Source of the DNA: Mycolicibacterium novocastrense
GTDB taxonomy: Bacteria > Actinomycetota > Actinomycetes > Mycobacteriales > Mycobacteriaceae
Direction of reading: 5' to 3'
Length of the DNA stretch: 64,000 nucleotides
Assembly (NCBI RefSeq): GCF_001570485.1
Contig: NZ_BCTA01000052.1
Coordinates: 248,001-312,000 of the forward strand
The position numbers and the translations under genes are program-made. This document shows, piece after piece, positions 41,737 through 50,486 of the stretch. Position 1 is the first letter of the stretch. Each line of letters starts with the position of its first letter. Below the pieces are notes generated by a model. The model saw only the letters and a program-made list of their open reading frames with translations, made no database searches and was not told where the DNA came from.

Positions 41737-43050
41737 GTGGCCAACTACCTGATTGCCGCCAGCCCGATCCCCGGGCATGTCATGCCACTGCTGCACGTCG
41801 GCGCGGACCTGGTGCAGCGCGGTCACCGCGTCACCGTGCTGACGGACGCCGACCACAAGGACGCGGTGTCCGTTCGGGGTCTCGCGGCCCTGGAGCTGCC
41901 AGACGCGGCTCGCCCCAAACGAGACGACAGCGGTCTGCGTGGCCTACCGCCGCTGCTCGACCGCTGGCATCGAGGGCGCACCGAGATGCGCTCGGTGTTC
42001 ATCGAGCCACTGGCGGCGCAGTACTGGGCGTTGCGTAAGGCGCTTAGCCATGACCACTTCGACGCGGTGCTGTGCGATGTCGCCTTCACCGGCGCCCTGC
42101 CGCTGTTGACCGGTCACCGCCCCCGGCCGTGGATTCTGGTGTGCGGGGTGGGCCCGCTGACGTTGTCGAGCGCCGACGCACCGCCGTTCGGAACGGCGTG
42201 GGCCCCGCGGTCAGACGTCAACTACGAGCCGATGACCTGGGTGACGCACCGGGTGCTGTTCGGCGACGTCCGCGCCGATCTGAACGCCGCGCTCGACGCC
42301 GTCGGCGCCCCACCGTCGCCGGTGTTCCTGACGGACTGGCCCGTGCTCGCCGACCGGCTTCTGCAGTTCACCGTGCCGTCGCTGGAGTATCCGCGCGGCG
42401 ATCTGCCGGCGAACGTCGTCTACACCGGCCCGGTGATACCGAGGCCCGCCGCTCAGAAGCGGGGACTGCCGTGGGATCCGGCCGGCGATCCGCGCACCGT
42501 GGTCCACGTCACCCAGGGCACGTGGGACAACGACGACCAGGGCGCGCTCGTCGTCCCCACGGTCGAGGCGCTCGCCGGCCGCGAAGATCTCCTGGTGGTC
42601 GCGACGACGGGACGCGAGGGCCGCACGACGATCCCGGGCCGGGTGCCCGCCAACGCCTACGTCACCGACTTTCTGCCCTATGCCGAACTGCTGCCGCACG
42701 TCGACGTGATGATCACCAACGGCGGATACGGCGGTGTGCACCAGGCGCTCTCGCACGGCATCCCCCTGATCGTCGCCGGCGGCTCGGCCGACAAACCGGA
42801 GGTCGCCGCCCGGGTCGCTTACGCGCGGGCAGGGATCAACCTGGGCACGTCCCGGCCCGGCCGCGCCGAGATCGTCGGCGCGCTCGACGCGATCCTCGGC
42901 ACCGGCGCCCACCGCGCCGCGGCCCGCCGATTGAGCCGCGAGATCCGCGCCGTGAACGCCTTCGACCGTATCGCCGAGACGCTGGCGGGTCTGGCGGTAC
43001 CGCAGCGGCCAGGGAAGCCGGCAGTGCGTTCTGGCACCCTGGTGGGGTGA
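41737..43050 (+). CDS. UDP-glycosyltransferase-like protein (GT1 family)
   Basis: A 437-residue GT-B fold glycosyltransferase. The N-terminal motif is SPIPGHVMPLLHVGADL with the acceptor-domain histidine. The donor-binding region is YAELLPHVDVMITNGGYGGVHQALSHGIPLIVAGGSADKPE, split here only by reading order. GT1 enzymes in mycobacteria decorate glycopeptidolipids, phenolic lipids or small phenols. The acceptor here is unknown and no glycopeptidolipid genes are nearby. GTG 41737 has a GGGAAAGGGA site. The zmp1 start overlaps its stop codon (GTGA). Confidence 0.85.
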   Translation: MANYLIAASPIPGHVMPLLHVGADLVQRGHRVTVLTDADHKDAVSVRGLAALELPDAARPKRDDSGLRGLPPLLDRWHRGRTEMRSVFIEPLAAQYWALRKALSHDHFDAVLCDVAFTGALPLLTGHRPRPWILVCGVGPLTLSSADAPPFGTAWAPRSDVNYEPMTWVTHRVLFGDVRADLNAALDAVGAPPSPVFLTDWPVLADRLLQFTVPSLEYPRGDLPANVVYTGPVIPRPAAQKRGLPWDPAGDPRTVVHVTQGTWDNDDQGALVVPTVEALAGREDLLVVATTGREGRTTIPGRVPANAYVTDFLPYAELLPHVDVMITNGGYGGVHQALSHGIPLIVAGGSADKPEVAARVAYARAGINLGTSRPGRAEIVGALDAILGTGAHRAAARRLSREIRAVNAFDRIAETLAGLAVPQRPGKPAVRSGTLVG

Positions 43051-45059
43051 CGGTAGAAGCAATCAGATCAGGCATCGACCTCAGCTACGTCGACGCCGAC
43101 GCCCGCCCGCAGGACGACCTGTTCGGCCACGTGAACGGCCGCTGGCTGACCGAGTACCAGATGCCCGGCGACCGGGCGACCGACGGTGCGTTCCGATCGC
43201 TGTACGACCGCGCCGAGGAACACGTGCGCGACCTGATCACCGAGGCGGCGGCGTCGAACGCGGCCGCGGGCACCGAGGCGGCGGCGTCCAACGCGGCAAC
43301 GGGCACCGACGAACAGCGCATCGGCGATCTGTACGCCAGCTTCATGGACGAGCAGGCCGTCGCCGCGCGGGGTGTGGACCCACTGCTCGAGGAGTTGGCG
43401 GCGATCGACGCAGCCGACTCCCCCGAGGCGCTGGCGCGGGTGCTCGGTGCGTTGCAGCGCACCGGAATCGGCGGCGGAACCGGCGTCTACGTCGACACCG
43501 ACTCCATGGACTCGACCCGCTACCTGTTGCACCTGACCCAGTCCGGTCTCGGCCTGCCCGACGAGTCCTACTACCGCGACGAGCAGCACGCCGAGATCCT
43601 CGCCGCCTATCCGCAACACATCGCGGCGATGTTCGAGTTGGTGTACGGCGCAGGCGATCACACCGAAACCGCCGCCCGCATCGTGGCGTTGGAAACCAAG
43701 CTGGCCGCTGCGCACTGGGACGTCGTCAAGCGGCGCGACGCCGACCTCACCTACAACCTGCGCGCCTTCGCCGACCTGCCGGCCGAAGCGCCGGGTTTCG
43801 ACTGGTCCGGCTGGGTGTCCGAGCTGGGCGCCACGCCGGAAAATGCCGCAGAAGTCGTTGTGCGCCAGCCCGATTACCTCACCGCATTCGCCGCCGAGTG
43901 GTCCGGCGGGGATCTGCAGGACTGGAAGAGTTGGCTGCGCTGGCGCGTCATCCACGCGCGCGCCTTCCTGCTGACCGACGACCTGGTCGCCGAGGACTTC
44001 GCGTTCTACGGCCGAAGGCTCTCGGGCACCGAACAGATTCGCGACCGCTGGAAGCGTGCGGTGTCGGTGGTGGAGAGCCTGCTGGGCGACGCGGTCGGAA
44101 AGCTGTACGTGGAGCGGCATTTCCCGCCGCACGCCAAGGAACGGATGGACGAACTCGTCGCCAACATCCGCGAGGCCTACCGGGTGAGCATCAACTCGCT
44201 GGACTGGATGACGCCGCAGACGCGGGAAAAGGCGCTGGCCAAGCTCGACAAGTTCACACCCAAGATCGGGTATCCGCGCAAGTGGCGCGACTATTCGGGC
44301 TTGGTGATCGAGCGCGACGACCTCTACGGCAACTACCGCCGCGGTTATGCGTTCGAATACGAGCGCGAGCTGCGCAAGCTTGGCGGGCCCGTCGACCGCG
44401 ACGAGTGGTTCATGACGCCGCAGACCGTCAACGCCTACTACAACCCGGGGATGAACGAGATCGTCTTCCCGGCGGCAATTCTGCAGCCGCCCTTCTTCGA
44501 CGCCGACGCCGACGACGCCGCCAACTACGGCGGCATCGGCGCGGTCATCGGCCACGAGATCGGGCACGGCTTCGACGATCAAGGCGCCAAGTACGACGGC
44601 GACGGCAACCTGGTCGACTGGTGGACCGACGAGGACCGCACCGAGTTCGGCGCGCGGACAAAGAAGTTGATCGAGCAGTACGACGAGTACGTGCCCCGGC
44701 AGCTGAGCAACGGGCACCACGTGAACGGCGCCTTCACCGTCGGTGAGAACATCGGCGACCTCGGTGGGCTGTCGATCGCGCTGCTGGCCTACCGGCTGTC
44801 GCTGAAGGGCGAGCCCGCGCCGGTGATCGACGGGCTGACCGGTGAGCAGCGGGTCTTCTTCGGCTGGGCTCAGGTGTGGCGGACCAAATCGCGTGACGCC
44901 GAAGCCATCCGACGTCTGGCGATCGACCCGCACTCACCGCCGGAGTTTCGGTGCAACGGCGTCATCCGCAACATGGATGCGTTCTACGAGGCGTTCGACG
45001 TCACCGAGGACGACGCGCTCTACCTCGAACCCGAACGCCGCGTCCACATCTGGAACTAG
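43047..45059 (+). CDS. zmp1: Zinc metalloprotease Zmp1 (M13 neprilysin family)
   Basis: A 670-residue M13 endopeptidase. The zinc site HEIGH is at residues 503-507 (VIGHEIGHGFDDQGA), with the downstream GENIGDLGG supplying the third ligand, plus the substrate-binding NAYYNPGMNEIVFPA. M. tuberculosis Zmp1 (663 residues) is a virulence-associated protease affecting inflammasome and phagosome responses. The role in an environmental species is unknown. GTG 43047 overlaps the glycosyltransferase stop. A 33-bp tandem duplication near the N-terminus adds an extra EAAASNAAxGT unit. No signal peptide is seen, as in relatives. Confidence 0.95.
   Translation: MTVEAIRSGIDLSYVDADARPQDDLFGHVNGRWLTEYQMPGDRATDGAFRSLYDRAEEHVRDLITEAAASNAAAGTEAAASNAATGTDEQRIGDLYASFMDEQAVAARGVDPLLEELAAIDAADSPEALARVLGALQRTGIGGGTGVYVDTDSMDSTRYLLHLTQSGLGLPDESYYRDEQHAEILAAYPQHIAAMFELVYGAGDHTETAARIVALETKLAAAHWDVVKRRDADLTYNLRAFADLPAEAPGFDWSGWVSELGATPENAAEVVVRQPDYLTAFAAEWSGGDLQDWKSWLRWRVIHARAFLLTDDLVAEDFAFYGRRLSGTEQIRDRWKRAVSVVESLLGDAVGKLYVERHFPPHAKERMDELVANIREAYRVSINSLDWMTPQTREKALAKLDKFTPKIGYPRKWRDYSGLVIERDDLYGNYRRGYAFEYERELRKLGGPVDRDEWFMTPQTVNAYYNPGMNEIVFPAAILQPPFFDADADDAANYGGIGAVIGHEIGHGFDDQGAKYDGDGNLVDWWTDEDRTEFGARTKKLIEQYDEYVPRQLSNGHHVNGAFTVGENIGDLGGLSIALLAYRLSLKGEPAPVIDGLTGEQRVFFGWAQVWRTKSRDAEAIRRLAIDPHSPPEFRCNGVIRNMDAFYEAFDVTEDDALYLEPERRVHIWN
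43242..43307 (+). repeat. In-frame 33-bp tandem duplication inside zmp1
   Basis: Copies at 43242-43274 and 43275-43307 differ at a few bases and encode EAAASNAAAGT and EAAASNAATGT. The divergence shows the duplication is not very recent. It lengthens a surface linker near residue 70, away from the active site. Confidence 0.85.
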
Positions 45060-45075
45060 CGGCCCCAGAACGCCG

Positions 45076-45132
45076 CGAGACTACGGTTTTTGACGGGGTC
45101 ACTCGCGATTCCCATCAGAAACCGTAGTCTCG
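45076..45132. terminator. Bidirectional hairpin between convergent zmp1 and L,D-transpeptidase genes
   Basis: CGAGACTACGGTTT (45076-45089) and AAACCGTAGTCTCG (45119-45132) are exact reverse complements with a 29-base loop. It fills the 84-bp gap between the two stop codons. On the plus strand the left arm runs directly into a short T tract (GGTTTTTG). It probably terminates transcription from both sides. Confidence 0.65.
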
Positions 45133-45143
45133 GCGAAACCGCC

Positions 45144-46208
45144 TCAGAACATCTGCCAATCGGATGCGCCGTCGGGCTGGTTGTAGATCCCGGTCGAGTT
45201 CTTGATGACCACGGCGTCACCGCTGCCGAAGTTGTCGAAGAACCACTTCGCGTTGGCCGGGCTCAGGTTGATACAGCCGTGGCTGACGTTGCTCTCGCCC
45301 TGGGACCCGACCGACCACGGGGCGCTGTGCACGAAGACACCGCTGTTGTCGATGCGCACGGCGTCTTTCACCTTGAGCTTGTAGCCCTCGGGTGAGTCGA
45401 CCGGCACGCCGTAGGTCGAGGAGTCCATCACGATGTCGGCGAACTTCTCCAACACGTAGTAGGTGCCGTTCTTGGTGTCGTGGCCCTTCTTGCCCATCGA
45501 CACCGGGAACGTCTTCTCGAGCTCGCCGTTGCGGTGGACATACATCTGCAAGGAGTCATTGTCGATGGTGGCGACGAGCTGCTCGGGCACGGTGAAGCTG
45601 GACTTGGTGCCGGAGGCGTCGATGTTGACCACCGTGCCCGCGGGCCAGAAGTCCTGCGGACGCCACCGCACCTGGGTGTCACTGGTCCAGTAGAACCGGC
45701 CGGGAACGGGCGGGTTCGACGAGATGTGGATCGCGCTCTCGGCCATTTGACGGTTGGCGATCGGCCGCTGGAAGTTGATGTAGATCGGTTTGGCGGCGCC
45801 GACGATCGAACCGTTGGTCGGGTTGAAGGACGGCGGCGCGAACACCGGTGCGCCGACGTACGGCGTGGGGTTCTGCCCGGCCGGCGTGCCCTCCGGAATC
45901 GGCTGCTGCTGAGCCAGCGGATCTGGCGGCGCGAAGAACGGGTTCGACGGCGGCGGGGGCGGCGGAGCCTCGGCGGCCGGGGCCGGCGGAGCCGGCGGTG
46001 CTGGTGCGGCGAACGGATCCGCCGGTGGGGGCGGCGGGAGAACCGGAGCGGGTGGCGGCGCCGCGGCGACGGCCGGATCGACCGGCGCCGGCGGTGGCGG
46101 TGGCGGGACACCCGGCTGAGCGAGCGCTGACGGGCTCGCCAGCATCCCCCCGACGACGCTCGCCGCCGCCATCGCAGTGAGCAGCCGACTGCGCTTTACC
46201 CTGCGCAT
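45144..46208 (-). CDS. L,D-transpeptidase (Rv0192/LdtMt4-like)
   Basis: The 354-residue precursor has an N-terminal signal peptide (MRRVKRSRLLTAMAAASVVGG to ALA). A proline-rich stretch of about 90 residues follows, then an Ig-like domain (about 140-225) and a YkuD catalytic domain with HSAPWSVGSQ and SHGCINLSP, catalytic Cys312. Such enzymes form 3-3 peptidoglycan cross-links in mycobacteria. The family member Rv0192 is in the matching place in M. tuberculosis. ATG 46208 has a GGGAGG site. The proline-rich linker probably spans the wall. Confidence 0.9.
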   Translation of the reverse strand: MRRVKRSRLLTAMAAASVVGGMLASPSALAQPGVPPPPPPAPVDPAVAAAPPPAPVLPPPPPADPFAAPAPPAPPAPAAEAPPPPPPSNPFFAPPDPLAQQQPIPEGTPAGQNPTPYVGAPVFAPPSFNPTNGSIVGAAKPIYINFQRPIANRQMAESAIHISSNPPVPGRFYWTSDTQVRWRPQDFWPAGTVVNIDASGTKSSFTVPEQLVATIDNDSLQMYVHRNGELEKTFPVSMGKKGHDTKNGTYYVLEKFADIVMDSSTYGVPVDSPEGYKLKVKDAVRIDNSGVFVHSAPWSVGSQGESNVSHGCINLSPANAKWFFDNFGSGDAVVIKNSTGIYNQPDGASDWQMF

Positions 46209-46396
46209 ACACAACCTCCCAGTCGCAGAACTCCAACCAGTGTGGCATAACGCCCCGGGCCTCCCCGCCCGTCGGCGCGCCCCTCCAGCACGGCAAACGC
46301 TCGATCCACACTCGTGACCTGCACTGTTCATCGGTCACGGGCGCGAAGTGTTAGCAGCGCAGCTACCAAGCCGCCCGCCGGTGGCAGGCTTGTCGC

Positions 46397-46690
46397 ATGA
46401 TTGTGGCCTTCAGCGTGAGCCCAACGGGTGGCGACGACAGCGTGGGTGACGCGGTCGCCGAAGCGGTCAAAGTGGTCCGCGAGTCGGGGCTGCCGAACGA
46501 AACCAACGCGATGTTCACCAACATCGAGGGCGACTGGGACGAGGTGATGGACGTCGTCAAGCGGGCCGTCGACGCGGTGGCAGCGGCCTCTCCGCGGGTG
46601 AGCCTGGTGCTCAAGGCCGACATCCGACCCGGCCATACCGACCAGCTGACGGCGAAGGTCAAGCGGATCGACGAGGCCCTGGGCGGCTAG
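46397..46690 (+). CDS. MTH1187/YqgV family thiamine-binding protein
   Basis: The 97-residue ferredoxin-like fold protein shows the family elements VAFSVSPTGG, VRESGLPNETNAMFTNIEGDWDEV and VSLVLKADIRPG. Members bind thiamine or related ligands and are thought to act as soluble thiamine-binding subunits; the physiological role is unsettled. The ATG is at 46397. Its end overlaps the convergent ricR stop by 4 bp. The 188 bp upstream (46209-46396) hold no gene and contain the divergent promoters for it and the transpeptidase. Confidence 0.85.
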   Translation: MIVAFSVSPTGGDDSVGDAVAEAVKVVRESGLPNETNAMFTNIEGDWDEVMDVVKRAVDAVAAASPRVSLVLKADIRPGHTDQLTAKVKRIDEALGG

Positions 46691-46977
46691 GAGCGCACCA
46701 GCCGCGCGATGGCGGCAGAGGCCTCGGCCAGCTTCGTGTCGGCCCCCTCACCGCCTTCGGCGACCGCCTGGGCCACGCAATGGCCCAGATGCTCGTCGAG
46801 CAGACCGAGCGCGACCGACTGCAGCGCACTGTTGACGGCGCTGATCTGGGTGAGCACATCGATGCAGTACTTGTCGTCCTCGATCATCTTCGCGATGCCG
46901 CGAACCTGGCCCTCGATCCGACGCAACCTCTTGGCGTAGTTGTCCTTCTGCTGCGAATAGCCATGCACCGCAGTCAT
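46687..46977 (-). CDS. ricR: Copper-sensing repressor RicR (CsoR family)
   Basis: The 96-residue protein is the Rv0190 orthologue. The Cu(I) ligands are at the expected C38 (KYCIDVLTQ), H63 and C67 (DEHLGHC). RicR binds palindromic TACCC-N5-GGGTA operators and releases on Cu(I) binding, derepressing copper-tolerance genes. It starts two bases after the DUF305 stop, so it is transcribed from the promoter that carries the RicR box at 47612-47628 and is presumably autoregulated. The N-terminal extension open in frame is not real. Confidence 0.94.
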   Translation of the reverse strand: MTAVHGYSQQKDNYAKRLRRIEGQVRGIAKMIEDDKYCIDVLTQISAVNSALQSVALGLLDEHLGHCVAQAVAEGGEGADTKLAEASAAIARLVRS

Positions 46978-46979
46978 GT

Positions 46980-47594
46980 TCAGCCCCTCAACATCTGATT
47001 CATCTGGTCGATCTCGGCCTGCTGCGTGTCGACGATCGTCTGAGCCAACCGCTTGGCGTCGACGTTCTCGCCGTTGGCCAGTTCCGCGCGGGCCATCTCG
47101 ATCGCACCCTGGTGGTGGGCGATCATCGACTGCAGCCACAGGGTGTCGAACTCGGGGCCCGACAGGGTCTGAAGCTTGGCCATGGTGGCGTCGTCGACCA
47201 TGCCCTGCATCGCACCGCCGTGTCCCTCGTGCCCGCCGTGCCCGGTGTCGGCGTCGGGGTTCTCCTGCCACTGCACGAGCAGCACCTGCATGGTGCGGAT
47301 CTCGGGCTCCTGGGCCTTCGAGATCTGTTCGGCGAGCGCCTGCAACTCCGGATTCGTGGAGCGGTCCGGAACCAGCGCCGACAGTTCGACGGCCTGCTCG
47401 TGATGCGGGATCATGTTCGTCGCGAACGCCACATCGTCGGCGTTGTAGCCGGCCGGTTGCCCGCTGATCACCGGTTGGTCGGGATGCTCGTGGTCGGTGT
47501 GTCCGTCAGAGGCGGGGCTGCTGCACGATGCGAGCAACAGGGCGGTGGCGAGGGCGATCAGGACAGCGGCGAGGCGAGCGATCAGCGACGTCAT
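46980..47594 (-). CDS. DUF305 lipoprotein, copper-associated
   Basis: The 204-residue precursor has a lipoprotein signal peptide with lipobox LLASC (cysteine about residue 24) and a DUF305 four-helix domain. It carries paired histidines NMIPHHEQAVEL and MIAHHQGAIEMA plus a methionine/histidine-rich insert (GHGGHEGHGGAMQGM). DUF305 proteins are frequently linked to copper handling, and the regulatory context here (first gene of the ricR transcript, RicR box upstream) strongly supports that. It probably binds copper at the outer face of the membrane. In M. tuberculosis the ricR locus lacks this gene at this place. Confidence 0.88.
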   Translation of the reverse strand: MTSLIARLAAVLIALATALLLASCSSPASDGHTDHEHPDQPVISGQPAGYNADDVAFATNMIPHHEQAVELSALVPDRSTNPELQALAEQISKAQEPEIRTMQVLLVQWQENPDADTGHGGHEGHGGAMQGMVDDATMAKLQTLSGPEFDTLWLQSMIAHHQGAIEMARAELANGENVDAKRLAQTIVDTQQAEIDQMNQMLRG

Positions 47595-47611
47595 GAACCC
47601 GATGGTACCGG

Positions 47612-47628
47612 ATACCCCACCGGGGTAT
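47612..47628. promoter_or_regulatory. RicR operator (copper box)
   Basis: ATACCCC-ACC-GGGGTAT is a perfect inverted repeat containing TACCC-N5-GGGTA, the known RicR/CsoR consensus. It lies 18 bp upstream of the DUF305 start and 47 bp upstream of ilvD, so it is placed to repress the DUF305-ricR transcript and might also affect the divergent ilvD promoter. Confidence 0.85.
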
Positions 47629-47638
47629 AGATAACGGT

Positions 47639-47668
47639 TTGGCCGGGGGAAAACACCGAAGGCATACT
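47639..47668 (+). promoter_or_regulatory. Candidate ilvD promoter (leaderless)
   Basis: TTGGCC (47639-47644) and CATACT (47663-47668), 18 bp apart, end six bases before the ATG at 47675, where no ribosome site is present. A leaderless transcript is suggested. The -10 match is only fair. Confidence 0.35.
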
Positions 47669-47674
47669 TATTTG

Positions 47675-49405
47675 ATGCCCTCAGAAACTCCCGGCACCGA
47701 AGCCCGCCGTCGGGCGGAACCCGACATCAAGCCCCGCAGCCGCGACGTCACCGACGGCCTGGAGAAGGCCGCCGCCCGCGGGATGCTGCGCGCGGTGGGT
47801 ATGGAGGACGACGACTTCGCCAAACCGCAGATCGGCGTCGGTTCGTCGTGGAACGAGATCACCCCGTGCAACCTCTCGCTGGACCGGTTGGCCAAGGCCG
47901 TCAAAGACGGGGTGCACGCCGCGGGCGGATTCCCGATGGAGTTCGGCACCATCTCGGTGTCCGACGGCATCTCGATGGGCCACGAGGGCATGCACTTCTC
48001 GCTGGTCTCGCGCGAGGTGATCGCCGACAGCGTCGAGACGGTCATGCAGGCCGAACGCCTGGACGGTTCGGTGCTTCTGGCCGGATGCGACAAGTCGCTG
48101 CCCGGCATGTTGATGGCGGCCGCGCGCCTCGACCTGGCGAGCGTGTTCCTCTACGCCGGGTCGATCCTGCCCGGTAAGGCCAAGCTGTCGGACGGCACCG
48201 AACGCGAGGTGACGATCATCGACGCGTTCGAGGCGGTCGGAGCGTGTGCGCGCGGGCTGATGCCCCGCGAGGACGTCGACGCGATCGAGCGTGCGATCTG
48301 TCCCGGTGAAGGCGCCTGCGGCGGCATGTACACCGCGAACACGATGGCTTCGGCCGCCGAGGCGCTGGGCATGTCCCTGCCCGGCAGCGCGGCACCGCCG
48401 GCCACCGACCGCCGCCGGGACGGGTTCGCGCGGCGCAGCGGTCAGGCCGTCGTCGATCTGCTGCGGCGCGGCATCACCGCCCGCGACATCCTCACCAAGG
48501 AGGCGTTCGAGAACGCGATCGCCGTGGTGATGGCGTTCGGCGGGTCCACCAACGCCGTGCTGCACCTGCTGGCGATCGCCCACGAGGCCAACGTCAAACT
48601 GACGCTCGAGGACTTCACCCGGGTGGGCGCCAAGGTGCCCCACCTCGCCGACGTCAAACCGTTCGGCAAGCACGTGATGTTCGACGTCGACCACATCGGC
48701 GGGGTGCCCGTCGTCATGAAGGCGTTGCTGGATGCCGGTCTGCTGCACGGCGATTGCCTGACGGTCACCGGTCACACCATGGCCGAGAACCTCGCCCACA
48801 TCGCACCACCGGATCCCGACGGCAAGGTGCTGCGCGCGCTCAGCGACCCCATCCATCCGACCGGCGGCATCACGATCCTGCACGGCTCGCTGGCCCCGGA
48901 GGGCGCGGTGGTCAAGTCGGCGGGCTTCGACTCGGACGTCTTCGAAGGCACCGCAAGGGTTTTCGAGCGCGAGCGCGCCGCCTTGGACGCTCTCGAGGAC
49001 GGCACCATCCAGGCCGGTGACGTCGTGGTCATCCGCTACGAGGGTCCCAAGGGTGGGCCCGGGATGCGCGAGATGCTGGCGATCACCGGCGCCATCAAGG
49101 GTGCGGGCCTGGGTAAGGACGTGCTGTTGATGACCGACGGCCGGTTCTCCGGCGGGACGACCGGCCTGTGCGTCGGCCACGTCGCGCCCGAAGCCGTCGA
49201 CGGCGGTCCGATCGCGTTCTTGCAGGACGGAGACCGCATCCGCCTCGACGTGGCCAACGGCACGCTCGACGTCCTGGTCGATCCCGCGGAGTTCGAGTCC
49301 CGCAAGGCCGGTTTCGAGCCGCTGCCACCGCGATACACCACCGGCGTGCTGGCCAAGTACACCAAGCTGGTGGGGTCGGCGGCAGTCGGCGCGGTCTGCG
49401 GATAG
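47675..49405 (+). CDS. ilvD: Dihydroxy-acid dehydratase
   Basis: An iron-sulfur dehydratase of valine, isoleucine and pantothenate synthesis, converting dihydroxy-isovalerate to ketoisovalerate. The 576 residues match Rv0189c (575). The cluster cysteines are in ITPCNLSL, LAGCDKSLPG and GEGACGGMYTANT. The C-terminal PEGAVVKSAG and GRFSGGTTGLCVGHVAPEA are also typical. ATG 47675 is chosen; the 12 codons upstream have no family match. It is divergent from the copper-responsive DUF305-ricR transcript. The enzyme's exposed Fe-S cluster is a known class of copper target in E. coli. Confidence 0.96.
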   Translation: MPSETPGTEARRRAEPDIKPRSRDVTDGLEKAAARGMLRAVGMEDDDFAKPQIGVGSSWNEITPCNLSLDRLAKAVKDGVHAAGGFPMEFGTISVSDGISMGHEGMHFSLVSREVIADSVETVMQAERLDGSVLLAGCDKSLPGMLMAAARLDLASVFLYAGSILPGKAKLSDGTEREVTIIDAFEAVGACARGLMPREDVDAIERAICPGEGACGGMYTANTMASAAEALGMSLPGSAAPPATDRRRDGFARRSGQAVVDLLRRGITARDILTKEAFENAIAVVMAFGGSTNAVLHLLAIAHEANVKLTLEDFTRVGAKVPHLADVKPFGKHVMFDVDHIGGVPVVMKALLDAGLLHGDCLTVTGHTMAENLAHIAPPDPDGKVLRALSDPIHPTGGITILHGSLAPEGAVVKSAGFDSDVFEGTARVFERERAALDALEDGTIQAGDVVVIRYEGPKGGPGMREMLAITGAIKGAGLGKDVLLMTDGRFSGGTTGLCVGHVAPEAVDGGPIAFLQDGDRIRLDVANGTLDVLVDPAEFESRKAGFEPLPPRYTTGVLAKYTKLVGSAAVGAVCG

Positions 49406-49432
49406 CGCAGGGCACCGGCCACTCGACGACGG

Positions 49433-49954
49433 CTATCGAGGCGGCGGCGGATCGGTCGGCGTCAGCGCGATGGGCAACCAGTACGTGCCCGGCCCCTGGC
49501 CCGGGCATCCCGGTGCGGGCACCGTGAACATGCGCTCACCGGAGAAGCTGCCGTCGCCGTTGGGCTTGAGCCAGTCCGAACGCTGCGTCGTCACGGTGCC
49601 GCCGCTGCCGTCGGGATTGCAGTAGAAGGGGTACTCGCCGGCGGACTCCCAACGATCGCCGTTCCAGCGGTACTCGAATTGCGCTGGCGCGTTGGGGTCT
49701 TGGGAGATCTCGGTCTCCCTCAACCAGCGGGCGACGCAGCCGTTGACATCGCAGTGAGTGGTGAAGAGTCCGAGCTGGGTGGCCGGATGCGCGGACACCG
49801 GCGCACCGTTGAACGTCTGTTTCGCGTGATCGAGTAAAGCGTTGTAATAGCCGTAGATCGGCACGGGCTCGGGACGCTCGGCGGTGGCCACGGGTGCCAG
49901 CGCCACCACGGTGCAGCCGATGCCCACGGCCACGGACAGTGCTTGAGACCTCAC
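49433..49954 (-). CDS. Secreted four-cysteine protein, unknown function (paralogue A)
   Basis: The 173-residue precursor has a signal peptide (to about residue 26, ending VATA). The mature domain has cysteine pairs THCDVNGCVARW, FYCNPDG and APGCPGQGPGTYWLP, opening with PVPIYGYYNALLDHAKQTFNG. It is a clear paralogue of the protein at 50487-51002, which shares CDVNGCVA, YEYRW/FEYRWNGDRW and the CPG-GPGT-WLP end. No named domain is recognised. GTG 49954 has an AAGGAG site. Export to the envelope or medium is likely. Confidence 0.75.
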   Translation of the reverse strand: MRSQALSVAVGIGCTVVALAPVATAERPEPVPIYGYYNALLDHAKQTFNGAPVSAHPATQLGLFTTHCDVNGCVARWLRETEISQDPNAPAQFEYRWNGDRWESAGEYPFYCNPDGSGGTVTTQRSDWLKPNGDGSFSGERMFTVPAPGCPGQGPGTYWLPIALTPTDPPPPR

Positions 49955-50038
49955 CGGAGCTCCTTTTCGTCGGAGCCCTCCGCGGTCTGAGAACTCTGCG
50001 GCTCTGAATAACACAGCGCCACGTCGGATGTCGCCGAA

Positions 50039-50446
50039 TCAGCGAGTTGTGCGCGCGGACGCCAGCCGGGCTATGCGCGGCAGCGCAATCGCACACACAG
50101 GCAGGTAGGCGGTCGCCCACCACGGCACGCCGAACACGATTCGGGACCCGCCGTTTTCAGCGATCACCTCATGGCGCGTGGCGCCGACGCCTGCGACCTT
50201 CCACGCCCAGCAGCGGCGGGGACGAAATTCTGTGATGGTGAACGGCAGCGCGACACCGACCGGCGTGAACACCCTGCCTTGCGATCCGAGGTGCAGCGCC
50301 CCGGCCTCGTCCAGCTCGGCACCCGACACGGTCGGCCCCCACTGAGGCCACGTGTCGAGGTCGGTGATGACGTCCCACACCGCTTCGGGAGCAGCGTCGC
50401 TGCGTAACTCCACCGTCGGCATCCCGCGCCGGAATCCGAAGTCCAT
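50039..50446 (-). CDS. SRPBCC (START-like) family protein
   Basis: The 135-residue protein has the polyketide-cyclase/START fold pattern: TVELRSDAAPEAVWDVITDLDTWPQWGPTV, FTITEFRPRRCWAWKVAGVGATRHEV. The family binds hydrophobic small molecules or catalyses cyclisations. A hydrophobic C-terminal segment (WWATAYLPVCAIALPRI) may associate with the membrane. ATG 50446 is selected; TTG 50467 and ATG 50422 are alternatives. It lies between the two secreted four-cysteine paralogues on the same strand. Confidence 0.8.
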   Translation of the reverse strand: MDFGFRRGMPTVELRSDAAPEAVWDVITDLDTWPQWGPTVSGAELDEAGALHLGSQGRVFTPVGVALPFTITEFRPRRCWAWKVAGVGATRHEVIAENGGSRIVFGVPWWATAYLPVCAIALPRIARLASARTTR

Positions 50447-50486
50447 CTCTGGCAGATGCCCCGGCAAGTGGCGCGTTAAACGACGA

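Noticed and set aside
43068..44933. 621-residue open frame antisense to zmp1
   Set aside because: Such long antisense frames arise from high GC third positions. The plus strand encodes a full M13 peptidase with catalytic motifs.
47681..49180. Long open frame antisense to ilvD
   Set aside because: Shadow of a well-conserved enzyme gene; it has no recognisable domain.
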